Shown here: piece by piece, positions 24,230-32,461 of the stretch
How the letters are laid out: each line of letters opens with the position of its first letter
Numbering within the stretch: position 1 is the first letter of the stretch
Source of the DNA: Novosphingobium sp.
GTDB taxonomy: Bacteria; Pseudomonadota; Alphaproteobacteria; Sphingomonadales; Sphingomonadaceae
Reading direction: 5' to 3'
DNA: 64,000 bases
Assembly (NCBI GenBank): GCA_024236215.1
Contig: JACKKX010000001.1
Span: forward strand, 733,501 to 797,500
Translations under genes and position numbers: made by a program
The notes under the pieces: model-generated
Seen by the model: only the letters and a program-made list of their open reading frames with translations
Told to the model about the DNA's origin: nothing
Database searches by the model: none

Positions 24230-25874
24230 CCGCTCTTATGCACCAAGGGGTGTCTGAGCGGTAGGCGGGAGTAGCGTAAAGCTCTGTTCTGAAGTAAGAA
24301 ATTGGGTGTCTAAGCCGTCCCTGCTCCGGGACAGAAATTGCCATAGGCTACACCCGCCATGACCGACGTTACCTCAAGCTCATTTCGATTCCCAGCGGTC
24401 CAACGCAAGAAAGTCACGGCTGCCTTCGACGGCGGTCGCATCACGTCGGACGGCGGGGTTCTGCTATTGGCGCAGGCCGAGCGCGAGATGGACATCTGCA
24501 GGCAGCTGGCCACCTGCATCGCCGATCGGCGCGATCCTTCGCGGGTGGTCCACAAGCTGGATGACATCCTGCGGGCTCGGGTTCTGGCGATTGCCTGCGG
24601 CTACGAGGACGCCGACGACCTCGACGCCCTGCGTGACGATCCCGGCTTCCGCCTGGCGCTGGGCAAGCTACCGGGTTCGGGCGCGGGCCTTGCCAGCCAA
24701 CCGACGATGAGCCGCTGGGAAAACGCACCCACCACGCGCGAGCTGGCCCGCATGATGGCCGCGATGGTCGACATCTACTGCGCCAGTTATCCATCCCCGC
24801 CCGAGGCGGTGACGCTGGACATCGATGACACCTGCGATGTCGTGCACGGCTACCAGCAGTTATCGTTCTGGAACGGGCATCACGGTGAGCGCTGTTTCCT
24901 GCCGATCCACGTCTACGACACGGCAACGGGGCGGCCGGTCGCCATGCTGCTGCGCACCGGCAAGACGCCGAGCGGCGCGGAGGCCGCGGGCCATATCCGT
25001 CGCCTGGTGCGGCAGATCCAGAGGCACTGGCCCACGACCCACATCACGATCCGGGGCGACGGCCACTACGGCAGACCCGAGGTCATGAACTTCTGCGAGG
25101 CACAGGGCATCGATTATGTCTTCGGCCTGCCCACCAACGCTGTGCTGCGCGCCGATCCACAGATCGTGAAGATTGCCGATGCCTGCGCGGTCAAGCGGGC
25201 CGAGGAACAGCACGTGGTCCTGCGAAATTATGCCCAGACCCGCTACGGGGCGAAAAGCTGGAAATGCCAGCGCCGTGTCGTCGCCCGGATCGAGGCCAGC
25301 ACGCTCGGCATGGATATCCGCTACGTCGTCACCTCGCTCGAGCAGGGCTCGGCCGAGCACATCTACGACACACTCTACTGCGCCCGCGGCCAGGCCGAAA
25401 ACCTCATCAAGTTGCACAAGGCCCAGCTCGCCAGCGATCGCACGTCATGCCGATCAGCCAACGCCAATCAGATGCGGCTGATCCTGCACACCGCCGCATT
25501 CTGGCTGATGTGGCGCATCCAGCAGGCCATCCCCAAGGCAGCCGCGCTTGCCAACGCTGAGTTCGCGACCCTGCGCCTGCGGCTCCTCAAAGTCGCCGCA
25601 CGCGTCATCGAGACCGCCTCCCGCATCCGGGTCGCCTTCGCTTCCGCCTGTCCCGACGCCGCCCTGTTCCGGATCATCGCCGCCGCCCTCAGGCCCGCCC
25701 CGACATAGCCAGTGCGGCCGTGCCGCTGAACGTCCGAGCCCCTCCATCAAACCCGCAAGCCTCTCGATCCCACGCGATGAAATAGACGCAGCGGAGGCAC
25801 TCGGCCTGCTCAAACGCCCGCTGCCGCCAACGATTGATCTTCCCCAAGAACAACATCGTCACGAATAAGAGCGG
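24230..25874 (+). mobile_element. IS1380-family insertion sequence (complete, 1645 bp)
   Basis: The element is bounded by the inverted repeat CCGCTCTTAT (24230-24239) and its complement (25865-25874), with TTAA duplicated outside. It encodes one transposase. The intact ends, intact gene and exact duplication point to a recent insertion. It splits the intergenic region between the histidine kinase (leftward) and the DUF4189 gene (rightward). Confidence 0.9.
24359..25708 (+). CDS. IS1380-family transposase
   Basis: A 449-residue DDE transposase. It opens FDGGRITSDGGVLLLAQAER, typical of IS1380. Catalytic-region blocks are TLDIDDTCDVVHGYQQLSFW (first Asp), ITIRGDGHYGRPEVMNFCEA (second Asp) and YDTLYCARGQAENLIKLHKA, where the Glu of QAEN fits the third acidic residue. 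The full length is intact with no frameshift, so the element may be active. Confidence 0.93.
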   Translation: MTDVTSSSFRFPAVQRKKVTAAFDGGRITSDGGVLLLAQAEREMDICRQLATCIADRRDPSRVVHKLDDILRARVLAIACGYEDADDLDALRDDPGFRLALGKLPGSGAGLASQPTMSRWENAPTTRELARMMAAMVDIYCASYPSPPEAVTLDIDDTCDVVHGYQQLSFWNGHHGERCFLPIHVYDTATGRPVAMLLRTGKTPSGAEAAGHIRRLVRQIQRHWPTTHITIRGDGHYGRPEVMNFCEAQGIDYVFGLPTNAVLRADPQIVKIADACAVKRAEEQHVVLRNYAQTRYGAKSWKCQRRVVARIEASTLGMDIRYVVTSLEQGSAEHIYDTLYCARGQAENLIKLHKAQLASDRTSCRSANANQMRLILHTAAFWLMWRIQQAIPKAAALANAEFATLRLRLLKVAARVIETASRIRVAFASACPDAALFRIIAAALRPAPT

Positions 25875-25878
25875 TTAA
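25875..25878. repeat. Target-site duplication TTAA, right
   Basis: The right copy of the duplication flanking the IS. Confidence 0.8.
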
Positions 25879-26051
25879 CACTCACTCCCAAGCAAACCGG
25901 GCATCCCGAATGGCCCGCCTATTCTTGATTTCGGCGAAGGTGCCCAGAGCAAGCGAACTTCGCATCTTGTGCGATCTCCAGGGCCCGGATGGCTGGCGCA
26001 GCGCAGCGCACATTGGGTCCGGCACGGCGACCAGCGCAAGGCTTGCGATGC

Positions 26052-26083
26052 ACCGGTACCGAGCGGCGGAAACGAACCGGTAC
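26052..26083 (+). promoter_or_regulatory. Double motif, site 5 (ACCGGTACC and GAACCGGTAC)
   Basis: ACCGGTACC at 26052-26060 and GAACCGGTAC at 26074-26083, a 24-bp period. The second copy ends 70 nt before ATG 26154. This is the only clear tandem pair, as expected for a LytTR dimer site. Confidence 0.6.
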
Positions 26084-26153
26084 GCTGCCGCAGGATGACC
26101 TTGCCGATCAAGGCATGCCAATCTGGACCACGTTCGCGCTGGAGTCTTGACCG

Positions 26154-26645
26154 ATGAAGTCACCCCTGTTGTTCGCGCTGTTTCTCGCCTTCGGCATGAC
26201 CACGGCTGCCCATGCCCAATGCCGCGTCGGCTCGGGCCCTGAATTCGGCGATGGGATACCTTACTGCTCGGATCTGCAAGCGCAGGATGATCCGGTCGAG
26301 CCTCGAAGCCCCCAGATCGACGTTGCACCTCTCCAGTTGCCGTCACTGTGGGGCGCCATTGCCATTGACCCGCAGAGTGCTGCGGGCGGCGTCGGAGTAT
26401 CGAGCGGCATGCCGAGCCGGCGGGTCGCGGAAATCACGGCACTGCGGCAGTGCCGGGAAACAGGCGGCGGCCCAACCTGCAGGGTTGAAGTCTCCTATGG
26501 CAATCAATGTGCGGCCCTCGCGTGGGGCGATCACTACTACCATACCGCTTACGGCCCGTCAGTGGACGAGGCATCCGAAATAGCACTGCGCGGCTGCTCG
26601 AGAAGGACCGAGAACTGCAAGATATACTATTCCAATTGCACCTAG
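26154..26645 (+). CDS. Secreted DUF4189 protein (intact paralogue)
   Basis: A 163-residue exported protein: signal MKSPLLFALFLAFGMTTAAHA, then a Cys-containing lead QCRVGSGPEFGDGIPYCSDL. The DUF4189 domain runs from LWGAIAIDPQSAAGG through ALRQCRETGGGPTCRVEVSY, NQCAALAWGDHYY and EIALRGCSRRTENCKIYYSN. Eight Cys follow the signal peptide. It serves as the reference for the broken copy at 15114-15497. A double motif lies upstream. Confidence 0.8.
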   Translation: MKSPLLFALFLAFGMTTAAHAQCRVGSGPEFGDGIPYCSDLQAQDDPVEPRSPQIDVAPLQLPSLWGAIAIDPQSAAGGVGVSSGMPSRRVAEITALRQCRETGGGPTCRVEVSYGNQCAALAWGDHYYHTAYGPSVDEASEIALRGCSRRTENCKIYYSNCT

Positions 26646-26655
26646 GCTTAGACCG

Positions 26656-27327
26656 CTAGCGACGCCAGCGAATATCCTCCTGCAAGCGCCAGCAGTCTTG
26701 CGTCGGGTGGAACAGCAATTGCCCATCTGCTTCCGGGTGCGTGCCAGCCGGAAGCGCCTTGCCATCGGTGCCGAGGATATTGCCGAGATCATCGCCGCCA
26801 TCCGACTGCCCGTCGTAATGCACACGCGCCCATTCGACCGAGTAGTCGTCGTTCTGGCTCTGGTTGAACTGGAGATCGAGGTATTCTCCCTCGTCGCCAG
26901 CCCTCAGCGGTCGCGTCGGCTTGTAGTAGAAATCGACCTGCGTGACCGGGAAGTCGCCATAGCTGCCGGAGGGTACCTGCCGGGTGGAAATCACATTGCC
27001 CCGGCCGTCGAGCGTAGCAACCTCGATCATCGGCGCGCTGTATTTCTGCCGCACCGCGCTGGATATCGCCATGGCCGTGAAGAACTCATTGAAATCGCTA
27101 TTGGCACAGGCCCTGCGCGCCATCTCCAGCGCATTGCGATCCATTTCGCTTGGTCTCGGCAGATCGGGCCCGGCGAGTTCGGGCGCGCCTGCCCCCGGCT
27201 CGGCGCCGACTGCGGATCGGTGTGGCGGGCTCTCGGCGGATGCACCACTCGCTTCGTCACAGGCGGCCAGGATCCCCGAAGCCAGGCCACAGATTGCAAC
27301 TGCCTTGAATACATGCCTCGCCCGCAA
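26656..27327 (-). CDS. Putative lipoprotein of unknown function
   Basis: A 223-residue protein. The best start is TTG 27327 with GAGGGAG eight nt upstream; it gives a lipoprotein signal FKAVAICGLASGILAAC (lipobox LAAC). The mature part starts with a disordered Ala/Pro/Gly stretch of about 45 residues, then a globular region (MARRACANSDFNEFFTAMAI, YSAPMIEVATLDGRG, VTQVDFYYKPTRPLR, CWRLQEDIRW). No family recognised. The stop is 10 nt from the convergent DUF4189 gene. It shares a motif site with the divergent SHOCT gene. Confidence 0.6.
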   Translation of the reverse strand: MRARHVFKAVAICGLASGILAACDEASGASAESPPHRSAVGAEPGAGAPELAGPDLPRPSEMDRNALEMARRACANSDFNEFFTAMAISSAVRQKYSAPMIEVATLDGRGNVISTRQVPSGSYGDFPVTQVDFYYKPTRPLRAGDEGEYLDLQFNQSQNDDYSVEWARVHYDGQSDGGDDLGNILGTDGKALPAGTHPEADGQLLFHPTQDCWRLQEDIRWRR

Positions 27328-27393
27328 AACGGTTACTCCCTCTGGTCGCCGCAACACTACCCTGCACTCCCTTGGGGCGTGAATACGCCAGGA

Positions 27394-27403
27394 GTACTGG
27401 TAC
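27394..27403. promoter_or_regulatory. GTACTGGTAC motif, shared divergent site 6
   Basis: One mismatch from the palindrome. It ends 69 nt before ATG 27473 on the plus strand and 66 nt before TTG 27327 on the minus strand, so it could serve both genes. Confidence 0.55.
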
Positions 27404-27472
27404 GTCTTGCCGCCTGTCGCGCCCGAGCAACCTAACTAGAACCGGCATCGTGCAGTGGCGGGAAGTGAGACA

Positions 27473-28486
27473 ATGACTGCGGATGACCCCCTTAGCCGTC
27501 TCGAAAGGTTGGCAAAACTCCATGAATCCGGAGCCCTGAACGACGTAGAGTTCGAGCGCGAAAAGGCGTTGCTCCTCCGGCCCGGAGATGACCAGATCGT
27601 GCATGCGAACGGGAACGAAATTCCGACTGCTTCCGCGAGCAACCCCGAGGCCGGGTCAAAACGAAAACGGCGGTGGCCGTGGCTGCTAGTGCCAGCTGGA
27701 ATTCTTGCCGGCCTTGGTGGCTGGGCGCTGGCCGATCGGTCTGGCGATCCATCCGGAGCCCCCCAGGTCGCCAGGGCGGCCTCCTCCGAAAGCAACCGGC
27801 AATGGTCACCTGGATCCGTGCTGCCCAAAGCTTCCGATCGCTCCGCCATTCGATCACTACCCCAACAGCGCCAAGTCGATCTGGCGTTCGACGCCGTGTT
27901 CGGACTGGGTGAGCGTGAGATTCGTGTGACTGAAGACGCTGCCTATTCCTATGCCAAAGGCGTTGTCGTCTGGACGGAGTTTGGCCCCGTTCTGATCGTT
28001 GAAGGCAGCGGTGAGCCCTATCCTCCTGCGCTGGGGACACTGGGCATTTTCTACCTGCGCGAGCTGCCCGGAATGAAGTTCGAGGAGGCCCGCCGCTGGC
28101 CGGATGCCGTAACTGGCAGCATCATGGGCAATCCGCCCCAATGGCGCATCCGCAATGACATTTCGGATCATGCGGTGATCGAGTCCACCGGAGGCGGCGT
28201 CTGGCAAGGCTATGCCTGCGATTCCAAAACGCTGACGGAGCTGACTCAAGACGGCCCGCGATCGCTTGTTTCCTTCGATTCCCACTACGACAGCTCCGGC
28301 GCGATCGAAGAGGGTTATCAGTCCCTTGACGGCACGATCGTCAATGTCGTGCGCAACCGCTCATTCGATGTCCGTTTCACCGGCACCCGGACCATCACCC
28401 AGCACTTCGAGCGAAAAGGTGCGGCCTATGTCCGCGCCCCGCATGCCGGCAAAGTGATGGACAACAACGCGATCCCGACCTGTTGA
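27473..28486 (+). CDS. SHOCT-motif membrane-anchored protein with an extracytoplasmic domain
   Basis: A 337-residue protein. Residues about 5-35 (PLSRLERLAKLHESGALNDV then EFEREKALL) match the SHOCT motif. One membrane segment follows a basic stretch (KRKRRWPWLLVPAGILAGLG, about 64-86). The rest, about 250 residues, would face the periplasm. It holds QVDLAFDAVFGLGEREIRVT and FYLRELPGMKFEEARRWPDA, and its only Cys are in GYACDS and at the last residue. An earlier GTG at 27455 is possible. Function is unknown. Confidence 0.65.
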   Translation: MTADDPLSRLERLAKLHESGALNDVEFEREKALLLRPGDDQIVHANGNEIPTASASNPEAGSKRKRRWPWLLVPAGILAGLGGWALADRSGDPSGAPQVARAASSESNRQWSPGSVLPKASDRSAIRSLPQQRQVDLAFDAVFGLGEREIRVTEDAAYSYAKGVVVWTEFGPVLIVEGSGEPYPPALGTLGIFYLRELPGMKFEEARRWPDAVTGSIMGNPPQWRIRNDISDHAVIESTGGGVWQGYACDSKTLTELTQDGPRSLVSFDSHYDSSGAIEEGYQSLDGTIVNVVRNRSFDVRFTGTRTITQHFERKGAAYVRAPHAGKVMDNNAIPTC

Positions 28487-28750
28487 AGGCGCGCGAAATT
28501 GGATCGCTCACTGCCTTGCATGGTCCGCCATCGTCGCATTCTGCCTGCAATGTCCGGGCTGAGAAGACCCACAGAGACATGCCGGATTGTCCAAGCCGTG
28601 TTGCACTATGGGACTACGCTGCAATGGTCATCCGGCCTTCCTTTTGCAAAGATCTTTCATGACACGCGATCGATCCGATGCTCTATCGCGGCACTTGCAT
28701 GCCCCGGCTCCGGCACCGATGATCGCACAATGGAGTGGATGGAGCCCCGC

Positions 28751-29557
28751 ATGAACCTCTCGATCAAGTTTCGGAATGGAAATCTCGTGCGTATCTTTCT
28801 GGCATTGCTAACTTTCTGTCTTTGGCCGCAGGCCGCACGGGCAGATCACCTGTGTGCGGGACGATCAAACGAATACACCGTCACAGAAGTCTACGATGAA
28901 TTCGGCGGCGTCGTGGAAGCGTGGTGCGAGTGGGGTTCTGACGGCGCAGAAAGTGCAGCGGCGATGCGATACTACTCGCCCGAAGAGTGGAAAGCATTCG
29001 CCGAGCATGGGGCAGAAGTCGAGGCTGCCAACGCGCAAGAGCGGATTCTGGCGGGGAAGCGATACCGCCAGCTTCAGGAAGGCGTATGGTTCATGCCAGG
29101 CGAGGAGCCCTTTGCCGGCTGGTCGTCTGGATCGACATCGACGACACGCCCCGGCACGCGCGGACCGGAAACGGGCGGCAGTTGTACGGTCAGCTTTTGG
29201 ACACTCGACGGCGCGGTGACCTTGTCTGCACCCGGCGGGAGAAACGGCGTCGCGGTGATCAGCTACATGGGATACACCATCCCAGCACCGGACAAGACCG
29301 GAAAGCGCAAGTTTTCCTTGACCCAATCCGGCGCCACGCAGACCGTCACAGCAACGATTTCGAAGGTCGGACTTGGCAAAAGAAAACAGGGCATGGTGAC
29401 TTTTGCCGTGCCGAGCGGGAATATTCTGGTCGGAGCGATCGAGGATGTGCAGGATTATCGCCTGGCCGAAAAAGGCAAGACGATCTTTTCCGGCCAATGG
29501 CATGATGGGCTGAAAGCCCGTGACGCACTCGCCCGATGCCTTGCGCGACATCCATAG
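28751..29557 (+). CDS. Secreted protein with a C-terminal module shared within the cluster
   Basis: A 268-residue exported protein starting at ATG 28751 (GGAG six nt upstream). The signal is LVRIFLALLTFCLWPQAARA. Early Cys are in DHLCAG and EAWCEWG. A Thr/Ser/Gly linker (GSTSTTRPGTRGPETGG) separates a C-terminal domain of about 120 residues that begins SCTVSFWTLDGAVTLSAPGG and ends KTIFSGQWHDGLKARDALAR. That ending resembles the end of the protein at 19650-20432. No GTACCGGTAC copy is evident upstream. Function is unknown. Confidence 0.6.
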   Translation: MNLSIKFRNGNLVRIFLALLTFCLWPQAARADHLCAGRSNEYTVTEVYDEFGGVVEAWCEWGSDGAESAAAMRYYSPEEWKAFAEHGAEVEAANAQERILAGKRYRQLQEGVWFMPGEEPFAGWSSGSTSTTRPGTRGPETGGSCTVSFWTLDGAVTLSAPGGRNGVAVISYMGYTIPAPDKTGKRKFSLTQSGATQTVTATISKVGLGKRKQGMVTFAVPSGNILVGAIEDVQDYRLAEKGKTIFSGQWHDGLKARDALARCLARHP

Positions 29558-29660
29558 GGTACAGCAGCAAGCTTCCGTCTGGGCATCAAACTGTAGGGAT
29601 CGCTTTCGCCCACTTCGGTCCTGGGCGCAGCGCCGAAACGCCAGGCCATTGGGGCTGAAG

Positions 29661-29672
29661 CGTACCGGTACG
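29661..29672 (+). promoter_or_regulatory. CGTACCGGTACG perfect palindrome, site 7
   Basis: The best copy in the window: a 12-bp perfect palindrome within GCGTACCGGTACGTTGCGA. The 10-bp core ends 76 nt before ATG 29748. Confidence 0.65.
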
Positions 29673-29747
29673 TTGCGAAGCTTCGCGCATGGCCAGGATC
29701 TTGCCAAGCTGCCCGTTCTGCAATCCGCTGGTCCGGGAACATACTGC

Positions 29748-30335
29748 ATGGATGCGCTATTCTGCTCAAAAGGATCTCAGGATTTGACGGGTGACCCCGG
29801 CGCAAAAACGTCGTTCGGCAAGGCGCTATTGTCGCAGCTGTGCGGCAGCGCTCTGACCGCCGCCTTGCTGTGCGCCGGCATGGTGCAACCCGCCCTTGCC
29901 AGGCCCGCTGCGCAGGAAGGCATCGGCGAGATCGTGTTGCCCGCCACGGGCACGGACCGGGCAGTCTATGCCCCGCTCGATCGCCCGGTCATTCTTCCAT
30001 CCTTCGTGGGGAATTGGGCAACTCGTCCCGGTCGATGCGTGGGTCAGTCCTACAGGAACCGCATGGGGCTGAGGCCGGACCTTGCGATCATCGCGGGGCA
30101 GGCCCTTAGCGTTCGCGTGACCTATGTCGAAGCAGGACCACCGCGCGACCGCGCCGGAGACCAACCGCTGCCCGCTGCGAGCCATGCCAGATCGCGCGAC
30201 ATGCTCGTCAGCCTCGTCCGCTCTGGCGAGGATACCATCCGCAACGTCCATTTCCGGTTTTCCGACACCAGCGGCCGCCTGATCGTCGAGGAAGTCGGCA
30301 AGCCCAGACGAGCCTACGTCCGCTGCTCGATCTGA
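29748..30335 (+). CDS. Secreted protein of unknown function
   Basis: A 195-residue protein. A 20-residue lead precedes the signal helix (LCGSALTAALLCAGMVQPAL, ending ARPAA). The mature part includes PVILPSFVGNWATRPGRCVG, LRPDLAIIAGQALSVRVTYV, and ends EVGKPRRAYVRCSI. Its two mature Cys could pair. 'W......C' near the N-terminus and a lone C-terminal Cys recall small periplasmic proteins of this cluster. The start ATG 29748 is supported by the upstream motif. Confidence 0.6.
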   Translation: MDALFCSKGSQDLTGDPGAKTSFGKALLSQLCGSALTAALLCAGMVQPALARPAAQEGIGEIVLPATGTDRAVYAPLDRPVILPSFVGNWATRPGRCVGQSYRNRMGLRPDLAIIAGQALSVRVTYVEAGPPRDRAGDQPLPAASHARSRDMLVSLVRSGEDTIRNVHFRFSDTSGRLIVEEVGKPRRAYVRCSI

Positions 30336-30543
30336 ACCTCCCGGAAATGCCGGTCCGCAATACCGAGTTCGCATGCCGCGCTTGGCAAGCGCAATCGTTG
30401 CCAGATCATGATGCCCCAAAACTGTGATTCGTATGAATTTCCAACATGCCACCCCATCAAACATCGCTCGTGAATGAGCGAGACTCCTCTTCCGAATGGC
30501 AACTATCAGGGGAGCACGTCGCCGGGGCCGGACAGGCCGCGCC

Positions 30544-30555
30544 AAAAGGTGACAC
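30544..30555 (+). repeat. AAAAGGTGACAC single copy
   Basis: An exact copy of the arm of the inverted pair at 30601-30638. Confidence 0.7.
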
Positions 30556-30600
30556 CCCTGTCCGGGCAGTTTTGCGTTAAAGATCAGCATATTGCCGCGA

Positions 30601-30638
30601 AAAAGGTGACACATGTGCACTTTTGAGTGTCACCTTTT
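30601..30638. repeat. REP-like inverted repeat AAAAGGTGACAC...GTGTCACCTTTT
   Basis: Perfect 12-bp arms (30601-30612, 30627-30638) with a 14-nt loop. The GGTGACA.../...TGTCACC(TTTT) form is typical of extragenic palindromes mobilised by Y1 (RAYT) transposases. None is encoded here. Confidence 0.7.
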
Positions 30639-30820
30639 GCGCCCGGCGTGCGGGAGAGGCTGCGTGAAGCGGAGATTCTGACTGTCAAAGAGCGAAGGCG
30701 AATGGGCCGGGCGCGCAGCATGACAGGATCGGGAGGTGTAGGAAAATGAGGAGTTTGGGGATTGTTGCAACTGTCACCGTAACTCCCGTAACTCCGTCCC
30801 CGAAATTCCCTTGGGGCGGC

Positions 30821-31939
30821 CTAGTACCCTCGGTTGGTCGCCATGTCGTATGTCACGGTCAGGTATTGGCTTCCGATTGAGCTGAACCGGACGCGGACCC
30901 CATCCGGTGTCTGCCAAGTTGTGTTACAGGTGGTATCGACATACTGGCAGCGATCCTCGACCGGGCTCCCGTATTTGGCCATCATCTGCGCTCGTGCAGA
31001 TTGGGGGCTTTGGCCGCGAATTTCAGTTCGGACGCTGCTTACGAGGTCATTTCTGATGTCAATTTCGGCCTTGACGCCACTGTCCTGAATCCGAAACCCA
31101 ATGCCATATCGTGGCCATTCAACATTCGGAAACGCAGCAGTGAATTGCTTCCGGTTCATGCCAAAGCGAACACGGTTCCACAGTTCCGGCCCTTCAGCAG
31201 GCGAATTGTCTATGCGCCACTCTTGCAACACCTCCCCGGTGCTGCGCCGAACGAATGCGACCCGTTCAACAACTGCGCCAACAAAGCATGTGTGCATGGT
31301 GTGTTCTGAAGGCGCGTCGATTGTCGGCCCAATGTAGTCGCTCGTGCAACGGGCCAGCCGTCCAATGTCGAGCCGCCCCAATCGGCCTTCCAGCTCCACG
31401 ACCGTGTCTCTTGCCACCTCTCGCGCGCCTGGGCCGCTGAGCGTGAGCTTTGTCTCGTAGGAGGCGCGGGACATGGTGCGAACGTCCGTAATGCCGGGCG
31501 CATCAAGAATTGCCACACCATCACGGTAGTGGCGTGAAACATTGACGCGAACGGAAGCGCCGAAGGCGTTCTGGCCAACATAGCTCCCGCCCGACGCAAT
31601 CCTCTCGTCAAGAATGAAGACGGGATAATAGATCAGCCCTGTTAGGCCGTCTTCTCTTTCGCCAGTCGTCCGTTCTGATTCGCTTGAGAAATGAAATTCC
31701 AGCCGCTGTGTCTCTGGGTAGTAGGCGTAGAAGGCCCCGTTGGTTGGGTTTTGTCCGTGCACCTGGCCATCGCCGATTGGCAGGACTGCGCGGAACGGTT
31801 GACCGACCTGGCCATCATCGACGGTTGAGCTGGCGAAACGGTCGTCGCGTTCATCGTCCGCGTAGGCGGCCCTGAGCGCGTCAGTGAGGTTCTGCGAGAG
31901 CACGGCCGCCGCAAGAAGCATCGCGTGTGCAACAGCCAT
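30821..31939 (-). CDS. Exported protein of unknown function, next to the prophage junction
   Basis: A 372-residue protein. ATG 31939 follows GAGGGGG. The short signal is MAVAHAMLLAAAVLS. The mature protein is rich in beta-like strands with paired Cys in the second half (RLARCTSDYIG, MHTCFVGAVV) and near the end (EDRCQYVDTTCNTTW). The C-terminal 120 residues (RFGMNRKQFTAAFPNVEWPR, SARAQMMAKYGSP) look like a separate module similar in layout to small periplasmic repeat proteins. No family recognised. It is the last host gene before the attachment-site remnant. Confidence 0.6.
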   Translation of the reverse strand: MAVAHAMLLAAAVLSQNLTDALRAAYADDERDDRFASSTVDDGQVGQPFRAVLPIGDGQVHGQNPTNGAFYAYYPETQRLEFHFSSESERTTGEREDGLTGLIYYPVFILDERIASGGSYVGQNAFGASVRVNVSRHYRDGVAILDAPGITDVRTMSRASYETKLTLSGPGAREVARDTVVELEGRLGRLDIGRLARCTSDYIGPTIDAPSEHTMHTCFVGAVVERVAFVRRSTGEVLQEWRIDNSPAEGPELWNRVRFGMNRKQFTAAFPNVEWPRYGIGFRIQDSGVKAEIDIRNDLVSSVRTEIRGQSPQSARAQMMAKYGSPVEDRCQYVDTTCNTTWQTPDGVRVRFSSIGSQYLTVTYDMATNRGY

Positions 31940-32110
31940 AACTACCCCCTCGGCTTCCCAGATCACCCCATTCAGAGCCTACTGTAGCGGCCGATAGCAC
32001 AGAAACAAAAGCCGAGTATGGTCCTTGCGAGCGACAAAATCCGCTCCCCCCAGTGCTCCCCCGAGGGGTCGCTGGAAGGCTCAAATCGCTGCTAAGTCGT
32101 TGAAAAAACT

Positions 32111-32129
32111 TGGAGCGGGCGAAGGGATT
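32111..32129 (-). other. Candidate prophage attachment remnant: 3' end of a tRNA (tRNA-Gly-like)
   Basis: On the minus strand AATCCCTTCGCCCGCTCCA reads as the 3' half of a T-stem, a 7-nt acceptor strand, the discriminator base and CCA, the ending of tRNA-Gly in many bacteria. It is followed (minus strand) by AGTTTTTTC, like the terminator of a tRNA gene. Nothing upstream of it forms a tRNA, so this is a detached 3' end. The leftward T-run puts host DNA to the left and phage DNA to the right. Confidence 0.6.
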
Positions 32130-32424
32130 TCGGCGCTACCATACTTCCTGAAAGCGGCGGTTTAGACCCATTGCAGCACTTCGGTGACGAAGTGCGAATG
32201 ACGCGATCGTGTGAATAATGGCCTGTCAACTGACTGATTTCGAATTTGAAAAGAAATATTTTCAACCGGTCATTTTTGCCTTGCGAACAGGACGAAGCCT
32301 AGAATTTCAGCGCGTCGCAGCAAATGGCTTCCGACGATCCAAAGAGCTATCCCCAGTTTCCACCCATTCGTGAAAATTTACCCTCTTGCGAAGGAAACGG
32401 GAACGCCTTTTATGGATCCATGGC

Positions 32425-32461
32425 GATGGCCGGTCGGGGGTGCAATCCCGACCTAGCCATC
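32425..32461. other. Long imperfect hairpin in the prophage left end
   Basis: GATGGC-c-GGTCGGG pairs with CCCGACC-ta-GCCATC across an 8-nt loop. A second stem (CCCCGC/GCGGGG) lies about 45 nt further right. It could be a small structured RNA or part of the attachment arm region. Confidence 0.4.

Larger units (their letters stand above)
30336..30820. other. 485-nt intergenic region with REP-like elements
   Basis: No convincing gene. It contains three copies of AAAAGGTGACAC, two of them as an inverted pair. The base composition is lower in GC than the neighbours. Confidence 0.6.
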
